Translations under genes and position numbers: made by a program
Notes under the pieces: model-generated
What the model was told of the DNA's origin: nothing
The model's input: only the letters and a program-made list of their open reading frames with translations
The model's database searches: none
In this document: piece after piece, positions 8,010 through 17,690 of the stretch
Numbering within the stretch: position 1 is the stretch's first letter
How the letters are laid out: each line of letters starts with the position of its first letter
Origin: Coemansia sp. RSA 1804
Taxonomy: Eukaryota > Kickxellomycota > Kickxellomycetes > Kickxellales > Kickxellaceae
Length of the DNA stretch: 19,399 nt
Direction of reading: 5' to 3'
NCBI GenBank assembly: GCA_027578815.1
Contig: JANBTH010000360.1
Location: 1 to 19,399, forward strand

Positions 8010-9064
8010 GTACGCTTTTTATATACCACTAGCAATCATATTACAAACTGTGTATGTCATTTGGTCATATAATTTTTAAGCTGGATTCAACTTCCTCATG
8101 CTATTCGGACTACTTTATTAAATTCTAATTGAATGAATTTTTTGCGTTTCTGATTGTTTTAGGGATATGATGATGTTAATAATAATTAGAAGATTCCGCA
8201 CATCCAGTAATATAAATACATTGAATGTACAATGAGAATAATAATAAGAAAACTGGTCTCCAAGAATATATGTCTTTACGTATAACTAATATAAAGAAAA
8301 TTTTCCGCGGTTATTGAGTTTAAAACAAAAGGCCTTGGTTAATAAGAATAAGTGTAATTCAGATATTTCAGTAGCAAAAGAAAGAATTGGAATATATTTA
8401 TAGAATTATTACGTTTTCATGATACTCGCAATCATTGTAAAACATATGTGACATCATGAGACTTGCTAATATACGGAAACAGATTTAAGACAAGAAATAT
8501 GTAACGACGTATATTATTTGCTGCAGACAATGTGTGCTACATTGAAGTACAGTATGGTTCAATCTGTTTTGGCTCTGCTCAGTCTATAGATGTGTTCAAA
8601 AGAAGCTTAAGAGTATTCAAATTGCTTATGCGCACATCCACAGTAGCAGATAGGGCAACTAAGTCTAGAATTTATTTCACGGAATTGCATGCAGATAACA
8701 GTCAATGAGGTTTTGTACTTTTTTGGATGACGCGGTGCAGTGCGTTTGCGTTGTGTATTAGCCTTGCTATATCGTTTAATGCTGTAGGAAAAAGCGCCAA
8801 GCATCAATGAAATTCAACAATACAATGTTTCATAATTCTATGCACACAGATTGTCATAAAAAATTTACATGCCTTGTTTGAAGACTAAGAGAAAGGAGGG
8901 GAAAATATACAATCGAATCTAATCACAGCATACAATGGCGATAAGAGCTTATCTCAAAGAGAAGAGATTTGTTTCGCTTTTCTTGTTAACGCTTCTTGTG
9001 TGTGTGTTTTTTTTAATTTGTCAATATTCTTCGTGATTCCCCTTGCCAGGAATTCGGCGTTAAT
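8010..9064. other. AT-rich island, right part, and hydrolase promoter
   Basis: About 1 kb of AT-rich DNA with no convincing gene. The only ORF of note, 8607-8807 on the minus strand, is short, opens with TTG and has no clear family. The last 200 bases become purine-rich and then T-rich before the hydrolase ATG. Confidence 0.45.
8940..8953. promoter_or_regulatory. Inverted pair of GATA sites upstream of the hydrolase
   Basis: GATAAG AG CTTATC has perfect inverted GATAAG arms, 112-125 bases before the hydrolase ATG. Fungal GATA-family zinc-finger regulators of nitrogen and iron metabolism bind such cores. Use by this gene is inference. Confidence 0.35.
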
Positions 9065-9994
9065 ATGAATGCGTCGGCCACAGAGTTCTTCATACCAACA
9101 GAGGACCCCGAAATACAGCTCCACGCACGATTAGTGGTGCCCAGACACGACAGCACGGAGGGCTCTAGTGGTAACAAGCATCGGGGCGTCTTTGTGATAT
9201 GCCACGGCTTGCTAGACACAAAGGACACGGAGCTATTCCAGTCACTGCAGCAGCATCTTGCGGAAAAGGCGGCGGTTGGGTCTGTTGCGTTTGACTTCCG
9301 CGGCAACGGGCGGAGCACAGGCGTGACCGGATACGGAGACTACGCGAGGGAGGCCGAAGACATCGCCAAGGTCGTGGACCACGTGAGAAGAAGGCTTGGA
9401 CAGCGTGTGGTTGGCGTTTTGGGCCACTCCAAGGGAGCTTCCAGCATGCTTCTGTATGCCGTCAAGTATGGCGCCGAGTGTCCGCCGCTTGTTGTTAGCG
9501 TTTCGGCGCGGTTCTGGATTGCGCGCGAAACGCAAGCGCGGTGGAAGGAACACCAGCTGCGGATGCTGGAGAAGGAGGGCCGGTTTCTCTGGCGCTCCTT
9601 TGGCGGGCCACCGGCTGTGGGCGAGGAGAGCGGTAATGCCAGGCGCTGGGCGTCTGCAGAACTGCTGCCACCGCCTCCTGTGCGCGAGTACTGGATTACG
9701 CGCCAGGATCTTGAGGACCGCCGCAATATCGATATGAGTGTAGTGCAGGGGCTTCCGCTGCATCGCGTGTTTGTTCTCAATGTAGCTGGAGACGCCGACC
9801 GGGTGGTTCCGACTGACGATGTTTGGGCCTACGACAGCGCAATGAGCAAGGCGCCCGCATACAGCAGCACGCGGGTATCCACGCAGGTGGTTCCTGGCGG
9901 CACGCATTTCTGGACAACTTCAGAGGAGCGTGCTCGTCTGTTTGGCGTTATTGACAGGTGGCTGGATGCTGTGCTTCCGCTGGCAAAGCTCTAA
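9065..9994 (+). CDS. Alpha/beta hydrolase, serine aminopeptidase S33/esterase type
   Basis: This encodes 309 residues and no introns. The fold markers appear in order: a first strand ending in HG (residues 47-48, oxyanion region), FDFRGNGRSTG (76-86), the nucleophile elbow GHSKG with Ser122, the acid in GDADRVVP (Asp245), and His281 in PGGTHF. The triad is therefore complete and at normal spacing. This is typical of the S33 / monoacylglycerol-lipase-like branch, which cleaves ester, lipid or peptide bonds. A divergent lid region lies around residues 150-210, so the substrate cannot be predicted. There is no signal peptide, which suggests a cytosolic enzyme. The GC-rich frame contrasts with the AT-rich DNA to its left. 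It converges on the next gene with only 103 bases between the stops. Confidence 0.9.
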   Translation: MNASATEFFIPTEDPEIQLHARLVVPRHDSTEGSSGNKHRGVFVICHGLLDTKDTELFQSLQQHLAEKAAVGSVAFDFRGNGRSTGVTGYGDYAREAEDIAKVVDHVRRRLGQRVVGVLGHSKGASSMLLYAVKYGAECPPLVVSVSARFWIARETQARWKEHQLRMLEKEGRFLWRSFGGPPAVGEESGNARRWASAELLPPPPVREYWITRQDLEDRRNIDMSVVQGLPLHRVFVLNVAGDADRVVPTDDVWAYDSAMSKAPAYSSTRVSTQVVPGGTHFWTTSEERARLFGVIDRWLDAVLPLAKL

Positions 9995-10097
9995 GTGTAT
10001 CTGTGTGGGATAATGTTGATGAGGAAAAGCACAAGCCAAGCAGAAATGCTATCTATAAAAAAGCCTAACTGTGAGGTGACGAAGCGAGTGTGCTTGC

Positions 10098-10487
10098 TTA
10101 GAACCTTGAGGTGGCCCAGAGTCCCACAACATGCACCATTCTCTGCTCGGCATCCACCAGCTCCTGCTTCGTGTTGCGCAGCCGCGTCTCCTGCGCTGCC
10201 AGCGTGTCGCCCAGCACCGTGACGAGCCGCATGTCGCTTTCGGAACAGGCGCCCAGTCCGCGCGCCCATTTGTCGATGCACTGACCAACCAGCGCCATCT
10301 GCCGTTCGCTGCTCTGGATCTGCCGCGACAGCTCCCGCACTCGCTCGCTTGTTTCCTGCCTCCGCCGCTGCAGCTCCAGAAACGCCTGAAGCGCCACCGA
10401 CAGAATTGCTCGCTCCCCGCTGCTCTTTGCCGTGTGGAACCGGTCGTGCATCAGCTTGTGGAGTATCGCTTCCTCCGTTGGAACCAT
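10098..10487 (-). CDS. Small coiled-coil protein of unknown function
   Basis: This encodes 129 residues starting MVPTEEAILHKL. The protein is almost entirely helical and charged, with heptad-like stretches at about residues 30-65 (LELQRRRQETSERVRELSRQ) and 85-118 (LGDTLAAQETRLRNTKQELV). There is no membrane segment. Size and style resemble small subunits of helical complexes such as kinetochore, BLOC-type or tethering factors, but I cannot assign one. The start at 10487 has a good context (G at -3, G after ATG). An in-frame ATG at 10580 would add 31 Thr/His/Phe-rich residues that look like untranslated leader. The frame is GC-rich like the hydrolase it converges with. Confidence 0.7.
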   Translation of the reverse strand: MVPTEEAILHKLMHDRFHTAKSSGERAILSVALQAFLELQRRRQETSERVRELSRQIQSSERQMALVGQCIDKWARGLGACSESDMRLVTVLGDTLAAQETRLRNTKQELVDAEQRMVHVVGLWATSRF

Positions 10488-11498
10488 CTCAGTGTGCTTT
10501 TTTCTGTTGTTTTGCGTATGTGTGTAAGCGGACAAAGTGTGCGTGGAAAAAGTAATGATGAATTCTAAGAATGGACACATACAAACATTGCTTTTTTGGA
10601 GCAAGAAAACGATAGCTCGCTTTAAATCATTCCTTCTTGGCTCTTACTCTTCATCGTGCTCAACATTTTATTGTTGTTTTCTTTTCCGTATTCAGTTTTA
10701 TTGTATGTGCAGTGCATCTTCAGAGTACCTAAAACTGATGCTAAAAGCAACAGCTTTATTGTTTTAAAAACGAATAGGATAATGGCTGTCCGTGTTTATT
10801 TTCCCCTAGAGTAAAGGCTGAGCTATGGTGACCTACGAGTCCAAGAACCTTTGGCGCTATTGTTAAGCAAAAGGGGTGCATCATCGCCCGAGAAATATCA
10901 ACAGCTAGTCCTGGCTACATGACATATTTAGCCCAAGAACGTATTCAACACTGGAAGCTCTAGGCATGCATTGCCTAAATGCTATTTTCTGGATGAGTGA
11001 ATGGATGCGCAGCCAAGGTTGCAAGCGCTGCAATGACTGTGCTAATGATAGCTTTTAGTGCTATATTAAACTCTGGAATCTCTCGCATGGTTGCAAATTG
11101 CCCGCTGCTTTGCATTCCAGGGTTGGCCTTTTGCATTATTTATATATTCCTTAGGTCTGATCCTATAAAGGGAAAAATGAACTGCACAGTCTAAAAGTGT
11201 AAAGAAAACCCTCTTTGCACACACAGCCAAGCATTTGCAAGTTCTTTTTATAAAATCTAATAGTTTCTATCGTTATAAAATTAATTTTTACATTGACTAT
11301 GCTGTACGCGCACACAAAGACGCGATTGCAACTGCTCAATCAAAAACGCTTTATAAGCACACGCTTTCAGATTATAAAAGTACTACAATTGCAAGTGGTT
11401 TCATTTTCTATTTTATTTTAATTTTGACCGGTTTTAAACCAATTTCTTCTTCATTTTGTTTGGTTATCACACTAATTACTTATAAGCAATAAAAAATT
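10488..11498. other. Intergenic between divergent genes
   Basis: This is the upstream sequence of both the coiled-coil gene and the acyltransferase fragment. The middle part (about 10800-11160) has more even composition and short protein-like stretches broken by stops, possibly an old gene remnant. A TATAAAG occurs at 11164. Open frames at 10997-11194 and 11235-11492 are hydrophobic or Lys/Tyr-rich and not convincing. No tRNA was seen. Confidence 0.4.
11164..11170 (+). promoter_or_regulatory. TATA-like element upstream of the acyltransferase fragment
   Basis: TATAAAG lies about 330 bases before the acyltransferase ATG. Other TATA-like sequence lies closer in the AT-rich leader, so assignment is weak. 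Confidence 0.25.
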
Positions 11499-12080
11499 AT
11501 GGATTCACTTGTTCACAACATTAGCTCCCAGATTGTCTATCTCAACGGCTACGCAGCGCCTGATTCAGTCCGCAACATCGATGTGGGATACTGGTATGCG
11601 AACACCGTAGGCAGATCATTGAATAAACTCATGTCGCCCAAAATACTGGAAACCGCCTTCTACACGACTCTGCAGGAGTTCCCCATCTTTGTCGGCTACA
11701 TACAAGCCGATGCGCACCGTCGTGTGTACGTAGACGTAAATAGCGAAGCCCTCAACATGCCGGTCTACGCTGACACCTCTAGTGATTTGGATTACTTGAC
11801 GCTGTGCAAGGCAGGCTTCAACATCCACAAGCTTCCCGCCGACCCGCGAGGCGAAAACAGAATTCTGACATACCCGAGACTATCTGTTGTAGACCAAAAT
11901 CCGGCATACTTCCACGTCCTCCGACTCAGAGATAACACTGGTATACTGGTGTATGCTAATATTCCCCACTGCTTTGTTGATGGCTATGGCTTTACGCTTT
12001 TCATGGAGCGTTGGATGGAAATACTCAATCAGATGCAGCAACCGCAGGCCAACGCAAGTACAGAGCAGCCATTGTCATAG
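11499..12080 (+). CDS. N-terminal half of an HxxxDG acyltransferase (BAHD/transferase family)
   Basis: This encodes 193 residues. The N-terminal half resembles fungal and plant transferase-family acyltransferases, with a strand-helix start (SRSLNKLMSPKILETAFY region), VGYIQ, then the active-site motif HCFVDG at residues 157-162, that is HxxxDG with His157 as general base, followed by the usual helix FTLFMERW. Family members normally have about 420-500 residues; the second domain, with DFGWG-like motifs and the rest of the acyl-CoA channel, is absent. The frame ends in a polar tail (QPQANASTEQPLS), and the DNA after the stop is AT-rich with no continuation in any frame before the ABC gene's 3' end. 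It is therefore most likely a 3'-truncated, non-catalytic copy, although an intact frame and start leave a short functional protein possible. Confidence 0.65.
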   Translation: MDSLVHNISSQIVYLNGYAAPDSVRNIDVGYWYANTVGRSLNKLMSPKILETAFYTTLQEFPIFVGYIQADAHRRVYVDVNSEALNMPVYADTSSDLDYLTLCKAGFNIHKLPADPRGENRILTYPRLSVVDQNPAYFHVLRLRDNTGILVYANIPHCFVDGYGFTLFMERWMEILNQMQQPQANASTEQPLS

Positions 12081-12265
12081 AATGCAGCACATGCTACCTA
12101 TTTGGTATTTTCTGTTTCTACCACGCATATTGTAAACAATATATTCAATAATACTTTTTTTTATCGCAACAGCATAGGTTGAAAAAGATAGTTTGCATTT
12201 TGTTGCTTTCTTTTCTTCCACTGTAAATGTGTAAATTTGTTTTTTCTCTTGTTTCTTTCAAAGTA

Positions 12266-12271
12266 TTTATT
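12266..12271 (-). terminator. Poly(A) signal of the ABC transporter gene
   Basis: AATAAA on the minus strand lies 38 bases past the ABC transporter stop codon, a normal position for a polyadenylation signal. The convergent acyltransferase fragment ends 228 bases before the ABC stop. Confidence 0.5.
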
Positions 12272-12308
12272 TGCTAACCACAGCTACAACAACAAACTAC
12301 CAAAAGTA

Positions 12309-15300
12309 TTAGCTTTTAGAATCTTCCGCCTTTATCATGCGCTTGTACTCACCAGCCTCTTCACACATGCTCCTGAATATTCCATCCTTTATTTGAAGAA
12401 GATTGTGAGGTGTGTCATACTCTGCAACTCTGCCGTTATCCAGAACAAGCACCTTGTCATAGTCAAGAACTGTGCGCAGACGGTGGGCAATGCATAGAAG
12501 TGTAGAGTCGGCAAACTCTGGTCCTTGAATTGTGTTCTGAATACGTCTATCCGTGTCAAAGTCAACAGACGCTGTTGCTTCGTCCATGATAATCAGTTTG
12601 GATCTCCTCACCAGTGCTCTTGCTAGTGCTACTAGCTGTCGTTGACCTGCGGACAAGTTGTTTCCATTTTCCTTGATTTCAGCATCCAAGGTAGTGAATA
12701 TCCCAGCCATGCGCTCAAGAGCCACCACATCTTTATTGTCTGTGTTGTTAGCATTGACAGTGCTAGATGTTGTGCTAGTTGCTTGACTCTCCGTGTCTCT
12801 AACTAGATAAGTGCGGCGCAGGGCTTCCCACAGCAGCTCATCAGGATGCTCGTCAAATGGATCTAGATTAAACCGGATTGTGCCGTTGAACAGCACGGGA
12901 TCCTGTGGGATAATTGTCACATTACGACGAAGATCCTCCAGGCCAATCTTTGAGATATCAACGCCATCCAGAACAATCTGTCCCTTGCTTGCTTCTAAGA
13001 ATCGTAGCAATGCCAAAGAAATCGTGCTCTTACCAGCACCTGTGCGACCAACAACACCAACCTTTTTGCCATGCTCAACAGAAAATGAAACACCATGCAA
13101 AACAGGCACACCAGGCACATATTCCACAACTAAATCCTTAATATGCAAATCTCCTTTATTAGGCCAAGTTGCTGGCAGTTTGCTTTGGAAATCTGATTCA
13201 TTAGCAGCTTCTTGCTCAGTTCTGGTGTACTGCATGATACGTTCAATCGAAGTCATGTTCATTTCATTGTCACTGTAATCTCGAACCACCCAAAGCATTT
13301 CATCTGCAAATGACATTGCATATGTGAGTAGAAAACCAGCCATTCCTGCATCAATACGATCCAGATTAGACAGGATAAAAGTAGCGGCTGAGGCAGCAAC
13401 CAGTGAACTGGCAGCATTAATGCGAACAAGCAGCCATCTATTTGATGACCACACAACATAGAATGGCCGGTTATGTGAGTTGATGCGATTAATAGCCTCC
13501 TTAATGTAGTAATGCTTGGCACCAAATGAACGAATAGTTGTTGCACCTTGAATAATTTCACCAAACAATGACAGGAGAGCAGACATGCTGTTGGCTTCTA
13601 AACGCTTGAGCTCGCGGGTCGTGTTGAGGTAATAGAATGTAATAACTGCAAATATGCTCGTAATTACAATTGCAGCTATAGCAAATGCTGGGATCACAGC
13701 TGTTACAATAAAGTAGATTGCCAATACACTTATAATTCTGGCAAACCAATAACCAATGTCATCTAGTGCTCCATCATCAATAACTGACATGTCTCGTGAA
13801 AAGCGGTTGATAATACGACCAGCTGTGGTTGTATCGTGGAATTTTGGCATAGCATGTACAATCTTGCGAATAAGCAACTTGTGCATGTCTCTTGCCAATG
13901 TTACTCTACCTATAAACATAGAGTACCATAAAAGGATAGAAGACGCTACACTCACAAATCCAAACAGTGTGTAGATTCCAAGCCAGTATACAGATGAGTG
14001 ATGGCTTGACATCACAATATTTTCTTCTTGAGAGCTGGAAATATAAGATCCATATGATGAAGGCCATGATAAAGTATCGACAGAATAGTGCAAGCTATTT
14101 GTTAGGCCTAAACCAAAGGATGGGCTACCTACAGCCATATTTAGTTCAGGAGAAGGGGTATTTGTTGATTCCACCCACATCTTAATCCAGTAGCTTCTCA
14201 ATCCGGTTATTGCCTCACTTGCAAGAAGAATCATAATAAGCCATGCCCAGAACATATAGCTACCACACATTTTTATAAACGTTTTCCATACCTCAAATTT
14301 GACGTATCCTATCTCACGCTCCTCATCCTTGATTAGAATGCCCTGAAGCATAGAAAGATCAGCACTGGGATCAATTCCTTGTTTGACTGCAAGCTTCTGT
14401 AGGTGCTCCTTGTTGTACTCATCCTCAGATTTCCTGTCATTGACAGGTGTTGTATTCTTTTTGTTGTTGTTATTCTGCTTTACAGAAAATTTGCTGTTCT
14501 TGTTGTCCAGGCTTTCAATTAATGCTGGCGATAAGGAGTTGCTGTTTCTAAGCTCAGTCGGTGTTCCCTTTAGTGCAATCCTGCCACCGTTTATCATCAC
14601 CATGTACTGGGCATATGGAAGGCACATTGCAACGTGGTGAGTGACCAGAACACGGGTACGCCCTTGCATTATTCTAGAACTGCCTGACAAACATTCAACT
14701 AGAATGTGTTTTGCCGTATGTGCATCAACAGCCGATAAACAGTCATCGATGAGAAGGATACGACGGCTAGAGTACACAGCACGAGCCAATGCCACACGCT
14801 GCTTCTGTCCACCAGATAATGCGATACCACGCTCACCAACCTCAGACATGTCGCCAGCTGCTAGAATACGCAGATCAGGTTTTAGTGCGCAAATACGCAA
14901 CACTTCTTCATACCTTTCAAGATCATAGGGCTCGCCAAATAGGATGTTTTCACGGATTGTGGCATTCCGCAGCCATGCCTCCTGCGCAACATAGGCAATA
15001 TCATGGATTGTTGCACCTTCACGAGAGAGCTTGATAATGTCTCGGTAGTTGGGAAGTGTTTCAGCTAGTGCATGAGGACTAATGGTTGGAAGTAATATGT
15101 GGCCACGGACCAAGGTCATCTCACCAACAAGTGCAGACAAGAGTGATGACTTTCCACTGCCTGTTGGTCCAGCAACAATAGAAAATTGGCCAAGTGGGAA
15201 TCGAACATCAATATCTTTTAGTGAAAACCTCATGATCTCTTCTTGGTTGGCAATTTGGGTAGCCGATGATCTTACAGAAAATGAAGACTGTGCACTAGAT

Positions 15301-17690
15301 GTTGATGCAGCAAGCAGTGGTGTGTCTTCTGTTGTCTGACTGTTAGCATTATTATTCGTGCTTGTGGACATATCTGAAGTGCTGGAATTGGCAACCTCTG
15401 CATTGTCTGTGCTGCTCTCTGACACGTTCCATTCCAAATCAGCACAATCAAAACCCAACTCATTGCTTAATCCTTGTGCAGGTGTGCGTTTTTCAAGATC
15501 CTGGATCTGAGGCTGTCCCAAATATGAATCAACACGTGTAAATGCCACATGTGCGCTGACAATGGTTCCTATGAATTGAGGCAGACTAGATATAGCACTA
15601 CGAACCATCTGGAAAACAATAATTGAGGTAAATGCAGTGCTTGCATCTAGAGTATTTCCAAATACAACAACATATGATGTAAGCATAACAGCTAGAATAA
15701 TAATCGGATTCAATGCTGCACTTGAACCAAGGATTGTAGACCAAAGGAACTTTTTCCACATGTAGGAAAGTTGCTGCTCACGACGCTCATCCACTTTTGC
15801 TATAAACCGCGACTCCCATCCAAACAGCTTTATCGCTTTTATGCCATGAATCACTTCGGTAATTGCAGTAATTCGCTTGTCTCCTGCAGCACTCTGTTGT
15901 GCTGTTATTTTTTTGTACCTAGTAAGTATGGCCTTTGATAATGGAATGTAGAGTATAGTGACTGCTATACCAACAAGCGATGAGACACCGATTAGGCTGT
16001 ACATGTACCATATGCCAATTATGAGTTTTATAACCAGATCATATATGTCAAAAATATAGAAGCTCCCGTGTATAATTTCATTGAAATCAGCCGTCAGAAG
16101 ATTCATGACCTTGCCACTGCTATCAGCCAAATCCTCCTTTGTATCATCATCATCCTTGCTTCCTGAATTTTTATTATTCTTATCCTTCTTCTTCTCTTTG
16201 TCATCATCGAAGGTGCCCTTTCCACTGCGACACAGTGTCTTGGCTGTCAACTCGGCAACAAACAAACCCTTCAGCCAAATGGTAAGCCGACGTGCCAGCC
16301 ACAAATACTGGTTAAAAAGCAAGGTGTGGAGCAGAGTGAAGACAAGCAGCCCCAAAACATCAAGATACTTGCTACGCGTGTTATGAATAGATGAGAACCC
16401 ATGCACTGATGATAGTTCAATGAAACGGAGAATCCGTTGAAGGAAAAAGGGGTTTGCAAATTCAGTCAGACAGTACATAAATGTTAGTGTAAAATGAAGA
16501 CACAATTGGGGCCAGTATGTGAGTAGAAGAGTGGTAATCAGTGAGCGACCTGGTCTGCGGTAACGGAGGTACCTGTTCCAATGACTCAGTGGCGTATCTT
16601 CCGGCCTCAGATTGTATAGATCAGAATAGTCGACTGTGGTCTTTGTGCCTCTCACAAGCAATTCATTTGTCCATGAGAATGTTAGCGTATCATACCATGA
16701 GCAGTTATGCTCTGGTGAAATGACAAGTTTACTTGGCCTTTGGTCATTTCCATGCGAAAGAGGAGTAGAGTCATCATTGCTACCAGAGATATCATTATCC
16801 GACTCTGTCAGCGTTGCATATGCTGAAGCATCCTGCTGAGTGCTAGTACTCTGTGCATTGTCAATAGGACGGTAAAAGATAGGACCATGCTGCACAATGA
16901 AAAACAGGAGCACAATACCCAGATTAAGAACAGTCGTCAAAACTAGGAGGTTGGAACGAGCAGAGGCACCGGTTCCAATAATAGGAACATGAGCTTTCTT
17001 GTCTGTGAAAAAGGAAAAGTACACCTCACATAATCCAAAGATAAGCTGTAAGCCAACAGCGGCTGGGAGAACAGAGGGGAAAATGCCAGAATACATCAAA
17101 CGGTTGCTGCGCCAAAGAGCAGCCAAGCAGACCGTTGACAGAAGCAGAACAATTGCTGAAAGACTGGTCATTGCACCAGAAAACAGATAATCTTTTGTTC
17201 CGTTCTCTTCAGTGATCACGGAGCTGACCGTCCACATGTAATATAGCACGGTCTGCACAGCAAGCAGAAGAACAGTGCATGTTCCAACACGAAATCTGTT
17301 GTCAACAACAATAGTCTGGCCAGGGGGACGATGTACAGGAACAATAATCTTGCCAACTGATAGACGGGAAAAGGGAGAACTACCATCGGTGGTAAACTCA
17401 CTACCATCACCACTTCTGGCTGGCAACACTAGACACAGACAGAAGGAAAGCGCAGATATTCCTCCAAAAAGCAAGAGAAAAGTCGGCCACAGAAACCCAG
17501 TACGGAAGCAGTCGTTGCCTAGAGACACATCCCAGTTGGATTCTGAGCCACAAAGCACTGGCATTTTGTCACCTGAAACAACGGGTAAAAGATGGTGGTA
17601 ATACAGCCTGTAAAAGCTGTACACCGACACAGAGCCAAATACAGCCGCTGAGACAGCAGTCTTTGGCGACTGGAAAGCTAGAGGCAGCAT
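12309..17690 (-). CDS. ABCC (MRP-type) ABC transporter, Ybt1/Vmr1-like
   Basis: This encodes 1793 residues in one exon and exports organic anions or conjugates, probably at the vacuolar membrane, using ATP. The order is TMD0 (about 65-270, roughly five helices), TMD1 (about 385-720), NBD1 (about 820-1045), TMD2 (about 1140-1470) and NBD2 (about 1510-1780). NBD1 has Walker A GPTGSGKSS (841-849), signature LSGGQ (958-962) and Walker B ILLIDD, with Asp983 where the catalytic Glu would be. NBD2 has GRTGAGKST (1548-1556), LSAGQ (1679-1683), Walker B ending DE (1703-1704) and His1736. One degenerate and one active site is normal for this family. A Lys/Asp-rich insert (about 493-527) in TMD1 and a Ser/Thr/Asn linker before NBD1 (about 756-816) resemble fungal Ybt1/Vmr1. 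The first ATG is at 17690. The ATG at 17564 (MPVLCGSESNWDV) has a better context and matches where MRP1-type proteins begin. Confidence 0.95.
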   Translation of the reverse strand: MLPLAFQSPKTAVSAAVFGSVSVYSFYRLYYHHLLPVVSGDKMPVLCGSESNWDVSLGNDCFRTGFLWPTFLLLFGGISALSFCLCLVLPARSGDGSEFTTDGSSPFSRLSVGKIIVPVHRPPGQTIVVDNRFRVGTCTVLLLAVQTVLYYMWTVSSVITEENGTKDYLFSGAMTSLSAIVLLLSTVCLAALWRSNRLMYSGIFPSVLPAAVGLQLIFGLCEVYFSFFTDKKAHVPIIGTGASARSNLLVLTTVLNLGIVLLFFIVQHGPIFYRPIDNAQSTSTQQDASAYATLTESDNDISGSNDDSTPLSHGNDQRPSKLVISPEHNCSWYDTLTFSWTNELLVRGTKTTVDYSDLYNLRPEDTPLSHWNRYLRYRRPGRSLITTLLLTYWPQLCLHFTLTFMYCLTEFANPFFLQRILRFIELSSVHGFSSIHNTRSKYLDVLGLLVFTLLHTLLFNQYLWLARRLTIWLKGLFVAELTAKTLCRSGKGTFDDDKEKKKDKNNKNSGSKDDDDTKEDLADSSGKVMNLLTADFNEIIHGSFYIFDIYDLVIKLIIGIWYMYSLIGVSSLVGIAVTILYIPLSKAILTRYKKITAQQSAAGDKRITAITEVIHGIKAIKLFGWESRFIAKVDERREQQLSYMWKKFLWSTILGSSAALNPIIILAVMLTSYVVVFGNTLDASTAFTSIIVFQMVRSAISSLPQFIGTIVSAHVAFTRVDSYLGQPQIQDLEKRTPAQGLSNELGFDCADLEWNVSESSTDNAEVANSSTSDMSTSTNNNANSQTTEDTPLLAASTSSAQSSFSVRSSATQIANQEEIMRFSLKDIDVRFPLGQFSIVAGPTGSGKSSLLSALVGEMTLVRGHILLPTISPHALAETLPNYRDIIKLSREGATIHDIAYVAQEAWLRNATIRENILFGEPYDLERYEEVLRICALKPDLRILAAGDMSEVGERGIALSGGQKQRVALARAVYSSRRILLIDDCLSAVDAHTAKHILVECLSGSSRIMQGRTRVLVTHHVAMCLPYAQYMVMINGGRIALKGTPTELRNSNSLSPALIESLDNKNSKFSVKQNNNNKKNTTPVNDRKSEDEYNKEHLQKLAVKQGIDPSADLSMLQGILIKDEEREIGYVKFEVWKTFIKMCGSYMFWAWLIMILLASEAITGLRSYWIKMWVESTNTPSPELNMAVGSPSFGLGLTNSLHYSVDTLSWPSSYGSYISSSQEENIVMSSHHSSVYWLGIYTLFGFVSVASSILLWYSMFIGRVTLARDMHKLLIRKIVHAMPKFHDTTTAGRIINRFSRDMSVIDDGALDDIGYWFARIISVLAIYFIVTAVIPAFAIAAIVITSIFAVITFYYLNTTRELKRLEANSMSALLSLFGEIIQGATTIRSFGAKHYYIKEAINRINSHNRPFYVVWSSNRWLLVRINAASSLVAASAATFILSNLDRIDAGMAGFLLTYAMSFADEMLWVVRDYSDNEMNMTSIERIMQYTRTEQEAANESDFQSKLPATWPNKGDLHIKDLVVEYVPGVPVLHGVSFSVEHGKKVGVVGRTGAGKSTISLALLRFLEASKGQIVLDGVDISKIGLEDLRRNVTIIPQDPVLFNGTIRFNLDPFDEHPDELLWEALRRTYLVRDTESQATSTTSSTVNANNTDNKDVVALERMAGIFTTLDAEIKENGNNLSAGQRQLVALARALVRRSKLIIMDEATASVDFDTDRRIQNTIQGPEFADSTLLCIAHRLRTVLDYDKVLVLDNGRVAEYDTPHNLLQIKDGIFRSMCEEAGEYKRMIKAEDSKS

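Noticed and set aside
8607..8807. 66-codon minus-strand ORF ending with a Cys-rich CPICYCGC segment
   Set aside because: The Cys spacing hints at a zinc finger, but the ORF is short, opens with TTG, lies in AT-rich DNA and matches no spacing I know.
4035..9064. tRNA or other RNA genes in the gene-poor region
   Set aside because: I looked for B-box GGTTCGANTCC-like sequence on both strands and found none with a matching cloverleaf.
9242..9907. Long minus-strand ORFs (also 9340-9780) across the hydrolase
   Set aside because: They are shadows of the hydrolase, whose complete catalytic triad fixes the real strand.
11235..11492. 85-codon plus-strand ORF before the acyltransferase
   Set aside because: Its Tyr/Phe/Ile/Lys-rich content is typical of AT-rich non-coding DNA, and it abuts the likely leader of the next gene.
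14461..14480. Asn-run-encoding repeat in the ABC transporter as a possible frameshift site
   Set aside because: The frame continues cleanly on both sides; Asn-rich linkers between NBD1 and TMD2 are common in fungal proteins.
14741..14746. Missing catalytic Glu in NBD1 of the ABC transporter as a sign of decay
   Set aside because: Asp at this position is characteristic of ABCC proteins such as MRP1, and NBD2 is canonical.
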